Assembly: GCA_009767595.1 (NCBI GenBank)
Contig: VSDK01012259.1
Location: 306,016-370,015 of the forward strand
From: Symbiodinium kawagutii
Taxonomy: Eukaryota > Sar > Dinophyceae > Suessiales > Symbiodiniaceae
Direction of reading: 5' to 3'
DNA length: 64,000 bases
Positions 12,079-25,250 of this stretch are shown here, in pieces (within the stretch, counting starts at the first letter, position 1; each line of letters opens with the position of its first letter). The notes under the pieces are model-generated. The model was not told the DNA's origin, did not search any database, and saw only the letters and a program-made list of their open reading frames with translations. Made by a program: the position numbers and the translations under genes.

Positions 12079-12299
12079 TGCCGCTACAAAGGATGATGTG
12101 CTTGGAGAAAAACAGCTGCGGCGGCAGAAACAATGAAACACTCTTCGGTGAATCAGGGGGGAACCCCAAAAATAGGGGCTGTTCATGGTTGCCTATGGCA
12201 ATCAACCTATGGTTGCCTATTGTTGCCTATGATTGCAGCCTTGTACGCATCAGGGTTGCTTATTGGAAGGTTCCTAACTGCACTATCGATTGCTAAGTA

Positions 12300-13020
12300 C
12301 ACTCTAGTTAGCTAGTTAGTTAGTTTATTATCTACTTATTGATGTATATGATGCACATTGATGACCTATTTTTACGATTGTGTGTTAATGCTTGTTAATT
12401 TTGAGCGACCCAGCTACGCACTGAGTATACAAATGATTACTTGTTTTTCTTGACTCCTCAACCTTCGTTAAACCATGGTTTCGAAGTATCTGTTGTTCAT
12501 CAATGCTGGTTGTGAATAATTGATTATGATTTTGTTTGTGCAAACAATAGTTGTTTATATGTTTGATCGTTGTCAATCCTGCTTCACCTCCAATACAGCA
12601 AATAAGTAGAATCCTTTTTACGATTGGATTGACGGTTAACAATCCCCTATCAAGATGATAGGGGCTAATACATAATTGCTTTATGTTGCTACGTATTGCT
12701 ATACGGCTTTACTACCAATGTGTTGGCTATCATATTCCTACAGGCATTTCGCTACAATTGCTGTAATCATTATATAAATACAATTACAAATATATATATA
12801 TATAAGAGAAACATACATAAATAAATGCATAAATAAATCAACATATATATACATATATAAATATGTACAATATAAATAAATATATATGTACAATATATAT
12901 TTACATATATGCTTTCAAAGCAATTATCAAGCAATGATAAAGCAACAAAAAGCAATATATCCAATAGATGCAGTAAAATCAACCATTTCATCTGGATATA
13001 TTGCGTTGCTATGCACTTCA
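12300..13020. other. Very AT-rich spacer
   Basis: GTTAGTTAGCTAG-type repeats at 12.3 kb, then ATATAT/ATAAATA runs at 12.78-12.91 kb. No gene seen. Confidence 0.5.
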
Positions 13021-13403
13021 TGCCCGACAATCTGGCTGGCCGGTGGTTAGCTCCAACTTTTGATTTGGTAGCTGTGGCAAGCTTGGCGAATGGGGCATTT
13101 CATGGTTGCTAGTGGTTGTTGATGATGGTTTTAATGTTGGCTAAAATAATGATTAATGTTGTTTAAATGATGCTTAATGCAAGGTGATTCATGGTTGACG
13201 ATGGCAAAAGGATGGTAAATAATGGTTGAAGGCTACTAGGAAGTACTCCTATTGCTTGGCTTTGCGGGTAACAACTAATCATGGTGATCAATACTGGACA
13301 TGATAGCGCATGTTGGTTGTTGTTAATCGATGAAGGCTGCAATGATGTTTGACAATGCAAATAGTTCACTGGATAATCGCTGCTGGGCAATCATTCATTA
13401 ACC

Positions 13404-13522
13404 ACAAATTGGGTGTTTCTCAAAATAGGGGACCCCCCCAAATCACCCAATGTCAATCATTTGAAATTTATAGTCATACACCAACCATTTTTTGGGTCCC
13501 CATTTTTGAGAAACCACAAATT
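13404..13522. mobile_element. Family 2 element
   Basis: AAATTGGGTGTTTCTCAAAA to TTTTTGAGAAACCACAAATT; outer AAATT on both sides. About 119 bp, directly followed by a family 1 cluster. Confidence 0.85.
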
Positions 13523-13530
13523 CAATATTT

Positions 13531-13971
13531 TCAGTCAAAACCCTGTACCCCTGTTTCCCCCATTCTTAACCATTGTTTTCCCTATAGATAAAATTTGGTT
13601 ATGAACCACCATGAAATTGGCAGGTTAATATAGACCCATAGCCCTATATAGCTGGTATATCCCCTCTTATTGCTGGTTAGCATCTCCATTGTTAACCATC
13701 AACCAGCTAGAAATCACCCTTGGTTCGTTGGTTAACTGCTTGACCCAGCTCGCCATATATAGCTGGTATATGACCCCTATAGTTGCTAGTTATCATTCCC
13801 TATTGTTAACCAGCTAAACCAGCTAGTTGACCATTGGTTGTTGGTTGGTTAACGGCTTGACCCATAGCCATTTGGTTGGTATATCCCCTACTCTTGTTAC
13901 TTACTATACCCTATTAACCATTAACCAGCTACTATTAACCACTAGTTGGTTGGTTAACTGCTTGACCCAGC
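13531..13971. mobile_element. Family 1 cluster (tandem or nested long form)
   Basis: Begins as a normal family 1 copy (CAAAACCCTGTACCCCTG to GACCCATAGCC), then repeats the unit CTATATAGCTGGTATATCCC, a spacer, AACCAGCTAG and GGTTAACTGCTTGACCC about three times, ending GACCCAGCTCGCCA against the putative exon at 13.97-14.11 kb. The same arrangement occurs at 54.11-54.60 kb. Confidence 0.75.
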
Positions 13972-14110
13972 TCGCCATTCTCCATCCCCATCCCCCAGCC
14001 CGTTCTCCACGGAAACGCCTTGGGGACTTCTCCATGACGGTCGGACTCCTGGGCGAGCTTCGCGCGAAAGCGCAGCCAGTTGCTGCCCCAGGCCACATGG
14101 TTGGTGGCTA
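13972..14110 (-). CDS. Putative exon: VAWGSNWLRFRAKLAQES
   Basis: Minus strand, after TTTTTAG|CC: TNHVAWGSNWLRFRAKLAQE, then SDRHGEVPKAFPWRTGWGMG. Strong codon-like appearance and high GC. The lower edge is formed by the terminus of a family 1 element (GACCCAGCTCGCCA on the plus strand), so the element contributes the exon boundary. It is 1.9 kb upstream of exon G of unit III and may be a 5' exon of that copy. No paralogue was found in the other units. Confidence 0.42.
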
Positions 14111-17100
14111 AAAACCAGGGTTTTAAATCGCTAGCTAGTGATTAGAGCAGCCAACAATCCAACAATGCTTCATACTGTTGGCTAGTGATTGTTGGCTAGT
14201 GATTCATGAATCGTTAATTGGTTCATAATGGTTCATGAGTCGTTAGTTGGTTCGTTAATTAGTGATTCATGAATCGTTAATAATGAATCGTTATTACTAG
14301 ATACTAGCTAACAATCCAACAATGCTGAAAAATGGTTCACAATGGTTCCTAATGAGTTCGTGAATGGTAATCAATTGTTTAAATCAATGGCTAAAGTTGG
14401 GGAATAAGGGTTAATAATGAAGTACAACCTTATGGTTTGTAAACAAACAATAGTAATAGTTCGTTATTACCAATTATGAAGTACAACCAATTAACAATAG
14501 TTCGTTAGTGGTTTGTGGCTGATTCATGGTTGATAGCGGATATTTGATGGCACTGCTCTGTGATGGCACTGCAGCCAGTGCTTCTGGGCAGTCATGGAGT
14601 GATCAGCGCTTCGAGCTGTGCGATGGAACAATCAACACTTCTTACAAGGTGGGCCCCTAACCATTTATAAGTTGGGTTATAACCCCTATAACTGGTAGTT
14701 AACCCTAGTTAGATATGGTATAACCCAACTTATAAATGGTTCGGGGCCCACTTCGTAGAGACTACAAGCTGGTTGACTGGTAATTGTAATTTAGTAGTAG
14801 CAAGGTTCCACATTTGGGCTGGTATGCTAAGCTGGTTAACTGGTGACCAATCATTGCTTGGTGATTGACTGGTAATCATAACCAATGCTTTACTGGTAAT
14901 CAATGGTATATCTAAAAATACCAGTACTTATTATGTTATCAAATTTTATTCCGGTACTTGTCGCTGGTCAAGAGACGTAAAACCACTTATTGACTGGTAA
15001 TAAAAATGTATAACTTAACGCACCCTACTTACATCTATGACAACCTGATCACCAATCATAAGATTCTTATCGGTATGCATCTTACATCCTGGTCACTAGA
15101 GGATCGGAGTAAGAAACACCGTTTCGCACATAGCTGATGGCAATCCCCACATAGCGTGACAACGTCACCCACAACGTCACCAGTCAAATAGTAGGTAACC
15201 AGTTCTAGATATAGCTGGGGTTGGCTGCCAGCCCCTATTTCACGGTGACTGGAAGCATAAGGTCAATAAACCACAGAAACACAGTCAAATGGTGCCACAG
15301 TTCCTGTGATCCATCAATGGTCAACATCGACTGAGACAAAGTCGATGCGTCAGGTTGATTTTGCCCAGGCTTTTTGTAGCTATGTCCAATGTCATATAGT
15401 CGGTGTCCGGCTATTGCTCCCCATGGCCTTTCCCTGACCAGCTTATTGCACCTTAAGATCCCTGAACATACTCACCATGATTGATCATGATCCAGTAGTT
15501 ATGGTCATATCAAACATCCATTGGCCATCAAGCAACCATAAATACACCATCAACAAATCATCCATGATTGATCGTGATAAAACCTATATCACCAAACAAA
15601 ATAGGTTGTCGTCACCACAGGGCCCGACTGATGTTTCTCGTTTGCGCAGCTTGTCCATCAGTACTGCCACACGTTTGAGTTCTCCAGGCTTGCTCATAAG
15701 TGCCAGTTACAACGAGCTGTCTAAATGGTGACATGACATTAAGCATGGTGAACAATTCATGGATGCTAATGATTGCATACAGGTGGGTAAAGTGGCTGAT
15801 GATAGTTGATAAGCCATGGTTAATCAGCTGGTTTTGCTTGTACGGTTAATGGTTCACAATAAAGGATAATAACTTCAACAAGAATAGCTATACCAACGGA
15901 ACTTTGCGGGGGTCAAGCCACCCACAAAAGGCCGGGCACAGGCTTGGGATGCAATGCTTATTATTACCACTAGCAATGGCTAACTTTGCTTATGAGTAGA
16001 AATGCTACAGGGAGAATAACATGTAATAAGCAATAACAAAGGTTCCAAAGCGTCGATGATTGGTAGAAAGGGTCGGCGATGATTGATTCACCTTAAGTGA
16101 TAGTGGTCAATAATGAATCGTGGATACTATGGCATGATGGTTGACAATGCTCGATCATGCACATATATGTACAAATATGTACATATATGGCTGATCATGA
16201 CTAATGTTACATGGGAAGGTCAATGACTGACTGCCGATAATGATGAGTATTTATGGTGCAGATCCCCGGGTAATGATTCACAAGAAACAAAACTAGCCTA
16301 ATCATATCCAAAATGCAAACAACAATCTTTGGGATGTGACAACAGCTGTTCGTACTTGCTGGCCCATCCTCAATGCTAGATAACTTGCCCGCTCATGAGC
16401 CTGTGAAATTGATCTGTCTATTCTTATCACCTAGTGCTATCGCTATTGATCCCCACAACCCCACAATCGATGTTGGATCATAAGCCAACTGGAAACTGAG
16501 CTCAAGCCAGTAGTGTAGCCTTCTGATTTTGACATCAGGAATGATTCACGAGTTGTGTTGCTTGACAGCGTTGCATTCTATACAATTAATGGAATTAATG
16601 GATAACATCAGCAGAAATTGTATAGGTTCAAAAGTCCACAGCACATCACATCACATCACCACTTATCATGGAATACCCATAACAGGGAAATTAAACGTCG
16701 ATGTATACCAGTACTATCCAATACTGCTGTAATCGATCCTGCTGTGATTGTGTTTGTGGAGCAGCTTTTGTTGATGAAATCGTTGCCGCCAAATCACTCA
16801 TCATTATTGGTAACCCGTAACAACCACATTTAATGATTGGAGGACCACAAACAACACTTTAGCGCGGCCCAGAAAACAATAGTTGCAATTCATGGTAATG
16901 CAACATGTTTATACGCTTTGTGTGTTCCTTAAGTTCTCTTGCAATGAATACCCTTGAGATACAGTAGATATGCCACACCTGAATTCATCTACATAAATTT
17001 CAACATGTATCTTTGCAAACCATAGATGAATATATACAGCACGATCAAGATCCGGGCTCAACTGTGGCAGTATACAATCTGCAAAAACGATAGCAGCTGA

Positions 17101-17660
17101 ATTGTTCTTGCTGCATCACCAGCATTTGTTGTGTCTTGCCACAACCTGCCAGGTGGCTGCGAAAATCATTACAACGACATACAACGATGATGTGCTTCAG
17201 GAAGAGTGGCACTTCTTAATGGGACTTGTTGGTATAATGGGAGATCATCCGGTCAGCAATGGTTTACAGTGGTTGATAAGAGGGGTCAATGAAAGGAAAA
17301 TTAAGCGATAATGGCCATGTCTTCAAAGCACTTCTTGACTTTATAGTTGACTTGACCCTTATAGACTTAGTTGGGGCTTAACCTGCTTAAAAACAGCGTT
17401 ACATCTGCCAATGGGAAGTTGTCAGATCCTGACTGTCGCTGATTGTTGATGGAGAACCACGTGCCAAGACCGTATCGACACATACAAGACGTGAAGGGTC
17501 AATCTGAAAACGGTGTTGACTTAGATAAACTTGTGCTGATAGTCAAACTGATTTCAAACACAAACTACTCTGATGGTATGGTTATCTGCAGGAAGAAACT
17601 AAGCACATAATTGATCTTACAATAGAAACTGCACAGTTTCAAAAAAGTTCATCCAGCTGT
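14110..17660. other. Spacer with element remnants, no gene seen
   Basis: Holds GAATCGTTAATAATG-type repeats (14.2-14.5 kb), the palindromic element above, a family 4 half-copy at 15,195-15,262 (AGCCCCTATTTCACGGTGAC, GGAAGCATAAGG), and background. Short frames at 15,477, 16,529 and 17,102 are not convincing. Confidence 0.45.
14648..14756. mobile_element. Palindromic inverted-repeat element
   Basis: GGTGGGCCCCTAACCATTTA at the left is mirrored by TAAATGGTTCGGGGCCCAC at the right; the arms continue through AAGTTGGGTTATA and are about 35 bases long. The centre is ACTGGTAGTTAACCC. A hairpin of this size suggests a MITE. Confidence 0.8.
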
Positions 17661-17667
17661 ATGTATA

Positions 17668-18184
17668 TGCACATACATACATACATACATACATACATAC
17701 ATACATACATACATACATACAGACATACAGACATACATACATACAAACAAACATACATACATACATACATACATACATACATACATACATACAAACATAC
17801 ACACACATACACACACAAATACACACACATACACACACATGCAGACATACAAATATACATACAGACATACATACATTACATTACATTACATTACATTACA
17901 TTACATTACATTACATTGCATTGCATTGCATTGCATTGCATTGCATTACATTACATTGCATTGCATTGCATTGCATTGCATTGCATTGCATTGCATTGCA
18001 TTACATTACATTACATTACATTACATACATACATACATACATTACATACATTACATACCATTACATACCATTACATACCATTACATTCCATTGCATTGCA
18101 TTACATTACATTACATTCCATTGCATTGCATTGCATTGCATTGCATTGCATTGCATTACATTACATTACATTACATACATACAT
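17668..18184. repeat. CATA tetramer block passing into CATTA/CATTG pentamer block
   Basis: About 210 bases of CATA units (17,668-17,880), then pentamers ATTAC and ATTGC that alternate in homogeneous runs, with short returns to the tetramer at 18,026-18,050. All long frames here are artefacts. Confidence 0.97.
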
Positions 18185-18189
18185 ATGTT

Positions 18190-21100
18190 TCAATTAACTT
18201 GTACTTACTTGAACGGTATCCAGATTCCGAGTAAGAATCGCGCCGGAAATCTCAGGTCACGAAATGGTAGATGCATAGAGGAAAGGATCGATTTGCAAAA
18301 AGTTGGTAGTTGGACACAAGCAAATATGCATTTTCAACATGATGCCACTGATTTCTGATCGACAAATCAATAAGGATCCCTAAACATTGGGTCTTGCTGG
18401 CCCATCCCCATTCTTGTTCATCATCAATAGGGAAAAGAGCCAGCGAGCTGGTGCTGATTGACAATCTCATCTGGCTGGTCAATACCCTGGCGTACCATTG
18501 TCACACCAGTGTCTTCTCTATTATTGTTGGTGAACTATTGTCTTCCATGAAATTGATGGTTGATATTGACCACCAAAGCAGTATGGCTTACAAACCCAAA
18601 CACAAGGGTAAAAACTGCAAAACAATCAATGAGTGATGGATTTGTCATTGCTATGTTAGATTACCAAAGAGTTTCGCAACAGTGGATGGACTCAGCATTG
18701 TGTTTTTCTCACCAAGTCGCTTAATGGCAATGTTGGACAGGTATACATGACCCAAGAAATCCTCCGCCTTATGTTGGTTCACTATCCATGTATATTGCAT
18801 TGTATATATTATCATATCTATCTATCTACCTATCTATCTACCTATCTATCTTTTCTGATCCATTTACCAACATTGTCCTCTAAAATGATCAGAGTTCTAG
18901 ACCAATGGGGTATATGAAATTAGTGATCGAGCTCATCATCCGCAACCAACAATTGCAGCTGTGTCTCAAATGCTTGTGGTCGGTCAACAATAGGCTGGTT
19001 GGTGGCTGTAACCCCTACGAGATATCGGTCAACCAACAATTTGTTGATAATTACCATGACAATTAATAATGTTCAAAACTACCAACCAGTGGGGATAACA
19101 GGCAGCTGGTTGATGATGGCAAGCAATGGCCGTAAGTATGTGGTTGTGGGTCAATATAAAACATGTGATCTCTTAAGATGGGGGGCTCCCCAAATGGGTA
19201 GTTTATTATTGAAATGATTGATACTGCATTTGATGATTTGGGGGTTCCCTATTTTGAGAAACGACCATATCGTCCATATCGTCGTTTCGAGGATGTTAAC
19301 TACAGGTACAGTCATTGACCACAGCCACATCCAACGGTCAATTGTTGCAATTGTGCCGGATTTGTTTGATGTATCAGGTTCAGAGTTGTTGATAACCAAC
19401 CGACTGCAGACGATGGTTTGGTAAGTCTATTAATATTTGCTAGAAAATGATCGGAATTTACAGTCAGTCAACATTTGTCAACCGTTGACCCAAAAGGAAG
19501 ATACAAAGACAAATTGATTTTTGGAAAAAGCAGACAAAAAAGAAGATACCCATCATTTGCTAAAGGGATGAATTGAAAAGCGAAATCCTTTTTGGGGTAA
19601 AAAGGTTGCCCCTATTATCAACTTGGTGGTGGTTCATCATCAATCATTAGCATTGGCTGCAACTTGTTGGTTTCCTGTCAATGGCTGCAGCTTAGGTAGA
19701 ATCGAACTGCGATACGGCCACGGTTGTGCACCCTATAAAGGTAGCGTGCAACCCACTCAAGGTAATTACTAACCATGGTTGCTCACCACTTAGCATGCAT
19801 GGCAACAACAACCTGAACCAGGGCGGTCACTGGGAACTCTGGCAACTGCTTGATTCAATCGACCACATGGCGGCTCACTTAAAGGTGTTTGGGTTCCCAG
19901 AATATATCATGACAATCTCTTGCTTCTATCATGACCATCTATCCTAGCAAAGCCGAGTCTAGCAACATGTAGAACTGTGATAGTCTAACATGTTTTTTCA
20001 TGAAAAAAACCTCTTAGAATGGTTGACACCCAGTTGCCAATGAGACCAAATACAGCGGCTAACTTGATAATCGTTAATGCTCTTCATTCAGAATACCTAG
20101 TCATAGTCAAACTAACTGAGTCCTTGTTCCTGTGATACACCAAGCCAAAATGGAAATGTGCTTGCATTTAAACCAGAACAAATGCACCGATGTGTTGGAC
20201 CATCGGCAACGGGTGACTACATACCCAACTGCGGGGGTAGTGTGTGTAGTGGTTTAACTTTGTGCACTCTGCCAGAAACACCTCTGCAAAGCTCTACGCA
20301 GGAAATTAGGATTCGAACTTCCAAAAAAGGCATGATCTCAGTTTCAGCACATCCGATGGCCTCCATGGTCAAGTAGAATTATTGATCATCAACCGATTTT
20401 GCTTTCCATTCTGATTAGTTATCTAGTACTGTACATCCTTGCAGGAAATTTAGCAGCAAAACATATCATGTGATTCTCCTTTTGCTTGGCTGGGTCTGGC
20501 ATAGACTAGATCACCCAAGTTACGAGTAGGACAGTGAATCAAACTTGATGTACTGGTATCCCCTCACTATGTATTGATGCTGTTAAACTACGTGCTACAA
20601 ACTGTGGCATGGGCAGTAGGGTTAATCGTTGGGCTGTAGCGTGATGTCATCACAACACAGCCAACCGCCTTACCCCAGCAAACCTGGTGTCCAGAAGCCA
20701 TGCATGGCATAAACCCCGAAGAAGGCGATGTCGAGTGAAACCGGTTGCCGCTGCTTCAATGGAATGTACCGCATATTATTCATGGTTCCCTTCGGGGAGA
20801 TCTAGAGAGATCATACACCAAAGGAACAACACCAGCGGTTTCTCGTACAAATGGCGGTGGCTTATCATGGAAATAGCCTGCATTTTTTCCAAACAAACCA
20901 CTTGTAATGGAATTCTATGAGTACCAAAGGTTTATCATGACATAGATCTTCCAAAACACAGTAATACACAGTATTAACTCAATATTCACTATTCTTAACC
21001 ATCATTAACCAATAATAACCATCATTAATCATCATGAACTAACCATTATTAATTAACCAATATTAACCTATTATCAACTACTATTATGAACCATTCTTAA

Positions 21101-24060
21101 TCATCAATCATTATGAACCATTGGCCAAGCCATCGATTGGCTGAACTGGCCCTCTTTGGGCGGATTTCCGATCCTCAGACTGCCGGAGCTTTCGGCCAGG
21201 TTCAGAGACCCGCTTGGAACTCTTCACACTGAAGATCTTTGTCATGCCGACTGCCCATGTGTGCATCATTACCAGCATTAGAGGATTTATGGCATCAGCA
21301 AATTTATGAATTACTAATGAACTAGCCTGATAAATACCTAGCATTAGCCTGATTAATACCTAATTTGATAAGATTCTGCCATTACCGACTGCCATTAGCC
21401 CGCTTAACTTTAGTTTCTGTCAAATATACACAATCTACATCATTGATATGAATTTTCCTCAAGGACCCACAAAAGCATCCCCAGGCTCCGGCGATCAGCA
21501 TCCAGGATCTTGAGCTGGTTGTTGGAAACAAACCCAAATGTCTCCGACAAGAGTTGGCATATTTCTAAAAATGAGGAACACCAAAAATGGTTGATTTACA
21601 GTATCACTACAAATGACTACTAAAGGATGATTTGGGGGTACCCCTATTTTGAAAAAAACATATCTCTATTTGTCATGACGGGTTGCCAAATACCCTGAAC
21701 CAGCTTCTTCACAAGCAATATCCCACGTTTATCAAATGTGAATCCACCATAACTTGAGACCAATATCATCATTTGGTATGTCAAATAGCTGCCCACCATT
21801 CCTCATATCGTATCCCATGAATGATAGCTTCTGCAACAAAACTATGTACTGGTAGTCTTAGTCGTAGCTTTGACACCAACACTTTGACTATGGAGAAGAA
21901 TGGCAGGTACGGGGTTGGTGAACCATTTTCCAGGAAGATTGACAATCAATCAAGCATGATTCAAGCAATGATGATTGAACGGTGCTTCATGATGGTTAAT
22001 AATTGTTGGAGAAATGTTCAATTGTTGATCAACGTTCTATTTCAGGACAGTTCATGATGATGGACGCTGTAACAATGGTGCTTATTAGTTGATGATGGTC
22101 AATGAAGCTTAATTGCATGTTTGATTATGTTGTACAATATTCACTGATCATTGTAAGCAAACATCAATGACTACTTTACACAAAACTAATATGCCGAAAT
22201 TATCTTTATGGTTCGCAAATGGTTGGTACTTTCACCCCAATAGCTTATAGTGGTTGATGTGAATAAATATCTTGTTTGTTCAGGATGTGTTGTTCTTTTC
22301 GATGGCTCATATTATGATAGTAAAACAATGGTTGACAGTTGATCATGGTTGAAAGTGGCTTATAATGGCTGATGAATGGTTCCTCAATTGATGTTTGATG
22401 AACGATCAATGAATGGTGTTGTAGTTGATAAATGTTGCGAATAGTACTACGAGGGTGACCATGTTTAAGAATAGGACCATCAAAGGAAAAACTTTTTCAA
22501 TCATACAGAACCGTAGGCCCCAATCAAGTTTGCTTTGCAGAGCATATGGGTTTCCCTTCAAATATTGTTGGTTTGTTCTTGTGGGTACCAATTGTTTTGT
22601 TTCTGGTCAACGCTATGAGGGTCTTCAATTCCCTAAGCAAATTGCTTCTGAATTTGGGCTACCCGCCTGTGATGACTTTGACGATTGCAAACAAATGAAT
22701 GCTTAAAAAAAACACATATATGACATAGCACATTCAAGCTATAGAAAATGAATCACATCTTGTTGCACCTAAAGTGTGATATCTTCAAATCGGTGCTTGC
22801 CCTCTAAAACTTGATATTTCTTTGTGGATCTCTTGAGATACAGAAGAACCAACCTCGCCAACTTGCTATCCCAGTTGGGTCAAGTCCCTGGCCTGGGTGG
22901 CGATAGCCACTGCTTCAAAGAAGATTCACGTGGTATACCCAACGATCAGGCAGCAGTATTGGGCACCACTATGGACATAACCCAAGCAGTCTGAACCAGC
23001 GCATGAAGCGCGGGTGATGTCTGTTGAGTCCACCACTTGTCATCACTGAGTGCTTTCAGCGGATCCATCATTGTTCACCCACAAATGTCGTTCATGATCA
23101 ACTTGCCATGAGACTTGTCAGGGAGAGACAGCAAGCCATATATATACATATATATATATATCTATCCATCGTACACAAAGTGACGTACACTCAAAACTGC
23201 AAAAATATACTCAAAACTACAAATATATATATATATATATTGAAAGAAATATATATGTACTTAAAACTAACATGGCAAAGGTTGGATGACCAGTTTTAGC
23301 ACTTGGGATATCCTTCTCGTAGGGTCCGGCTGTTAGTTCCACAATGGTATTTGTTGGTTCTGAACCAAAAGAAAAGCCTCACTCCGTGCCCTACTACGCC
23401 CTGGCCCATGCTTGGCCAAAGTGGCATGTGGATGTCAACCCAATTATGATATCAGCAAGACAGTATATTCAAACCGGTGTCTATCTATTTCCTACATCGT
23501 ATGCATTTATATATGTATTTTAAGTCAAAACATATACATGTATAAATGAAGAAATAGATATACATACAAATAAATATAGATATATTAATGTATATATATA
23601 TATATCTATAAATGTATGCGTGGTACACGCAAACAAAATACCTTGTTGTGAAAGACCATCCAAAAAGTGCCAAAAGTTCATCTTATTTGCCAACTACCAA
23701 CAAACATATTATCTTGCCAACCTTACCATCCAACAAAACCTGCCGATATGCATATTGGATGGTATCTTAACATAGGATGCCATATACATCCAGCATATGT
23801 TGGATGGTCTTTTCTTTACATCGCAAAACCCGCCGTGGGACCACCCTTGGATCTCATGTAGCTTTCATGCATCTCTTCAGACCGTTCGAATCCCGGTTCT
23901 GATCAGGACTGGTCGATCACTTATCCTACCCTTCCAGTTACCTGAAAGATGGGTAAGCAACCCCAAACAGCGATGGTAGAAACCAGCTAATCACCAAACA
24001 ATATAATGATAACTGAAGCAAAGGGTAATGTATGCAGAACTTATCTTTATCTACATTCAC
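18190..24060. other. Long spacer between units II and III, no confident gene
   Basis: Contains a TATC run (18,813-18,852), family 3 remnant (18,989-19,088), family 2 copies (19,168-19,270 and 21,557-21,660), CCATTATTAACC-type repeats at 21.0-21.1 kb, and AT runs at 23.14-23.25 and 23.51-23.62 kb. A GC-richer stretch at 20.68-20.90 kb has a plus-strand frame (HAWHKPRRRRCRVKPVAAAS) that I cannot support as a gene. Confidence 0.4.
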
Positions 24061-24062
24061 CG

Positions 24063-24184
24063 ACTGGTTGAGGGATCCGACCGAAAAGACTCCAACGGAA
24101 CCTTGGGAAAAGCTCCAACAAGGGCCTGGTGACCCGCAATCATTTCAAGAAATGATCGCGAAATCCTACAGCCACGACGACCTT
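24063..24184 (+). CDS. Putative plus-strand exon: DWLRDPTEKTPTEPWEKL
   Basis: Plus-strand frame DWLRDPTEKTPTEPWEKLQQ then GPGDPQSFQEMIAKSYSHDD and a TGA. The composition looks coding and the frame is free of repeats. An overlapping region on the minus strand (24,140-24,352) is also open (LEQPTVPWWPSLMNTVLRFH), so strand is not secure. It lies between unit II exon E and the unit III exons. No match to any exon of the repeated gene. Confidence 0.28.
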
Positions 24185-24395
24185 TGAAGCCAACATGAGC
24201 CAACAACAGCCCAGATGCTCAATGCCGTTGAGGGATATCCCAAACCGACCAGGGTCAGATCCCAAGCGGTGGAATCTCAGAACTGTATTCATCAAGGAGG
24301 GCCACCATGGAACCGTTGGTTGTTCCAGCTCGTGGTCACCTCTGACAGCCATGCTTAGTTACACTGTTACTGACTACCATGGGGGCTGTCCTACC

Positions 24396-24515
24396 ATATG
24401 GGTGTTTCTCAAAATAGGGTGGATACTCCAAAAATGGTTGGTTTATTACCTATCGATGATGAATGGTCAATATTTGGTCTTTTGGCGTGCCCCCTATTTT
24501 GAGAAACACCCATAT
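24396..24515. mobile_element. Family 2 element, complete termini
   Basis: CATATGGGTGTTTCTCAAAA to TTTTGAGAAACACCCATATG, about 120 bp, with ATGGTTGGTTTATTACC inside. Confidence 0.92.
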
Positions 24516-24734
24516 GATGCTTTTCTATAGGATCAGCCCTCATCCGTGCCCCAAGGATATATTTGATCATCGACGTACAAATTCTGAAGGGCAATTGTGA
24601 ACCACGATAAACCAACACCTTTCCACGCAGAATGCCCATAGTGCAAGGCAAGATTGCTGTACACCCTCCCTACGCTGTGTGAATGGTGAATGAAACTATC
24701 TTTGCCATCACTGAGCATGATTAATTTCCTGGTT

Positions 24735-24862
24735 GCGAACCCTGTCACACACACATCTGCCGTTACATCAGCACCATCCCAACCATATCCAGCTGGGTCC
24801 GTACGCGCGACTGGGGGAACCCGCTGTTCCCCATGCCTGCCACTACCATCCTGGCGAAGGAA
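24735..24862 (-). CDS. Putative exon: VPPVARTDPAGYGWDGADV
   Basis: Minus-strand frame RQDGSGRHGEQRVPPVARTD then PAGYGWDGADVTADVCVTG. A faint resemblance to exon D (VPP..., then D-x-x-(V/L)-x-V-x-V-(T/A)-G) is noted but is too weak to call homology. Family 2 elements lie on both sides (24,396-24,515 and 24,899-24,978). Confidence 0.28.
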
Positions 24863-24898
24863 TTGACAGTTGTCACCCATCATGAATCATCATCAACT

Positions 24899-24978
24899 GG
24901 TGGGGTCTCAAAATACGGGGATCCCAAAAAATTGGATGGTCTTGTTTTTGCAAAAGACTAATATTGAGAAACACCCAG
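24899..24978. mobile_element. Short family 2 element
   Basis: GGTGGGGTCTCAAAATACGG to AATATTGAGAAACACCC, about 80 bp; the right interior is deleted. Confidence 0.7.
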
Positions 24979-25049
24979 CTATTTATCAACATGCCAATCA
25001 CGAATCAACGACTAATAAGATCAGGGGATTCAGAAATATACCTTCAATG

Positions 25050-25250
25050 GGAGGTATTGTTGAGTCCGTTTTCAGGTCGCCACAAATCCTCCTGCGAATG
25101 CTTGATCCCCATTGCCGGCATTGAGACACGGCTGAAATCACGGACATCAATCACGATGCGAGTTTCGCGAAATCGCCACAGGTTTTCCGGCATGTGGTGC
25201 ACCCAACAGCTGATGATTGATTCATCGAATGAATGGTCTTCCTCAAAAAC
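25050..25250 (-). CDS. Putative exon: HMPENLWRFRETRIVIDVRD
   Basis: Minus-strand frame FDESIISCWVHHMPENLWRF then RETRIVIDVRDFSRVSMPAM, GIKHSQEDLWRPENG. Mixed hydrophobic and charged content and absence of the usual TGGTTGATG background within 25,050-25,215 suggest coding. The plus strand is open too (24,964-25,299). Unassigned to the repeated gene. Confidence 0.3.

Noticed and set aside
17617..18358. Cys/Val/Tyr and His/Thr/Ile repeat frames
   Set aside because: Translations of CATA and CATTR simple repeats in all frames.
23880..23905. GTTCGAATCCCGG, like a tRNA T-arm
   Set aside because: The flanking bases cannot form the T stem and no acceptor or anticodon arm fits upstream.
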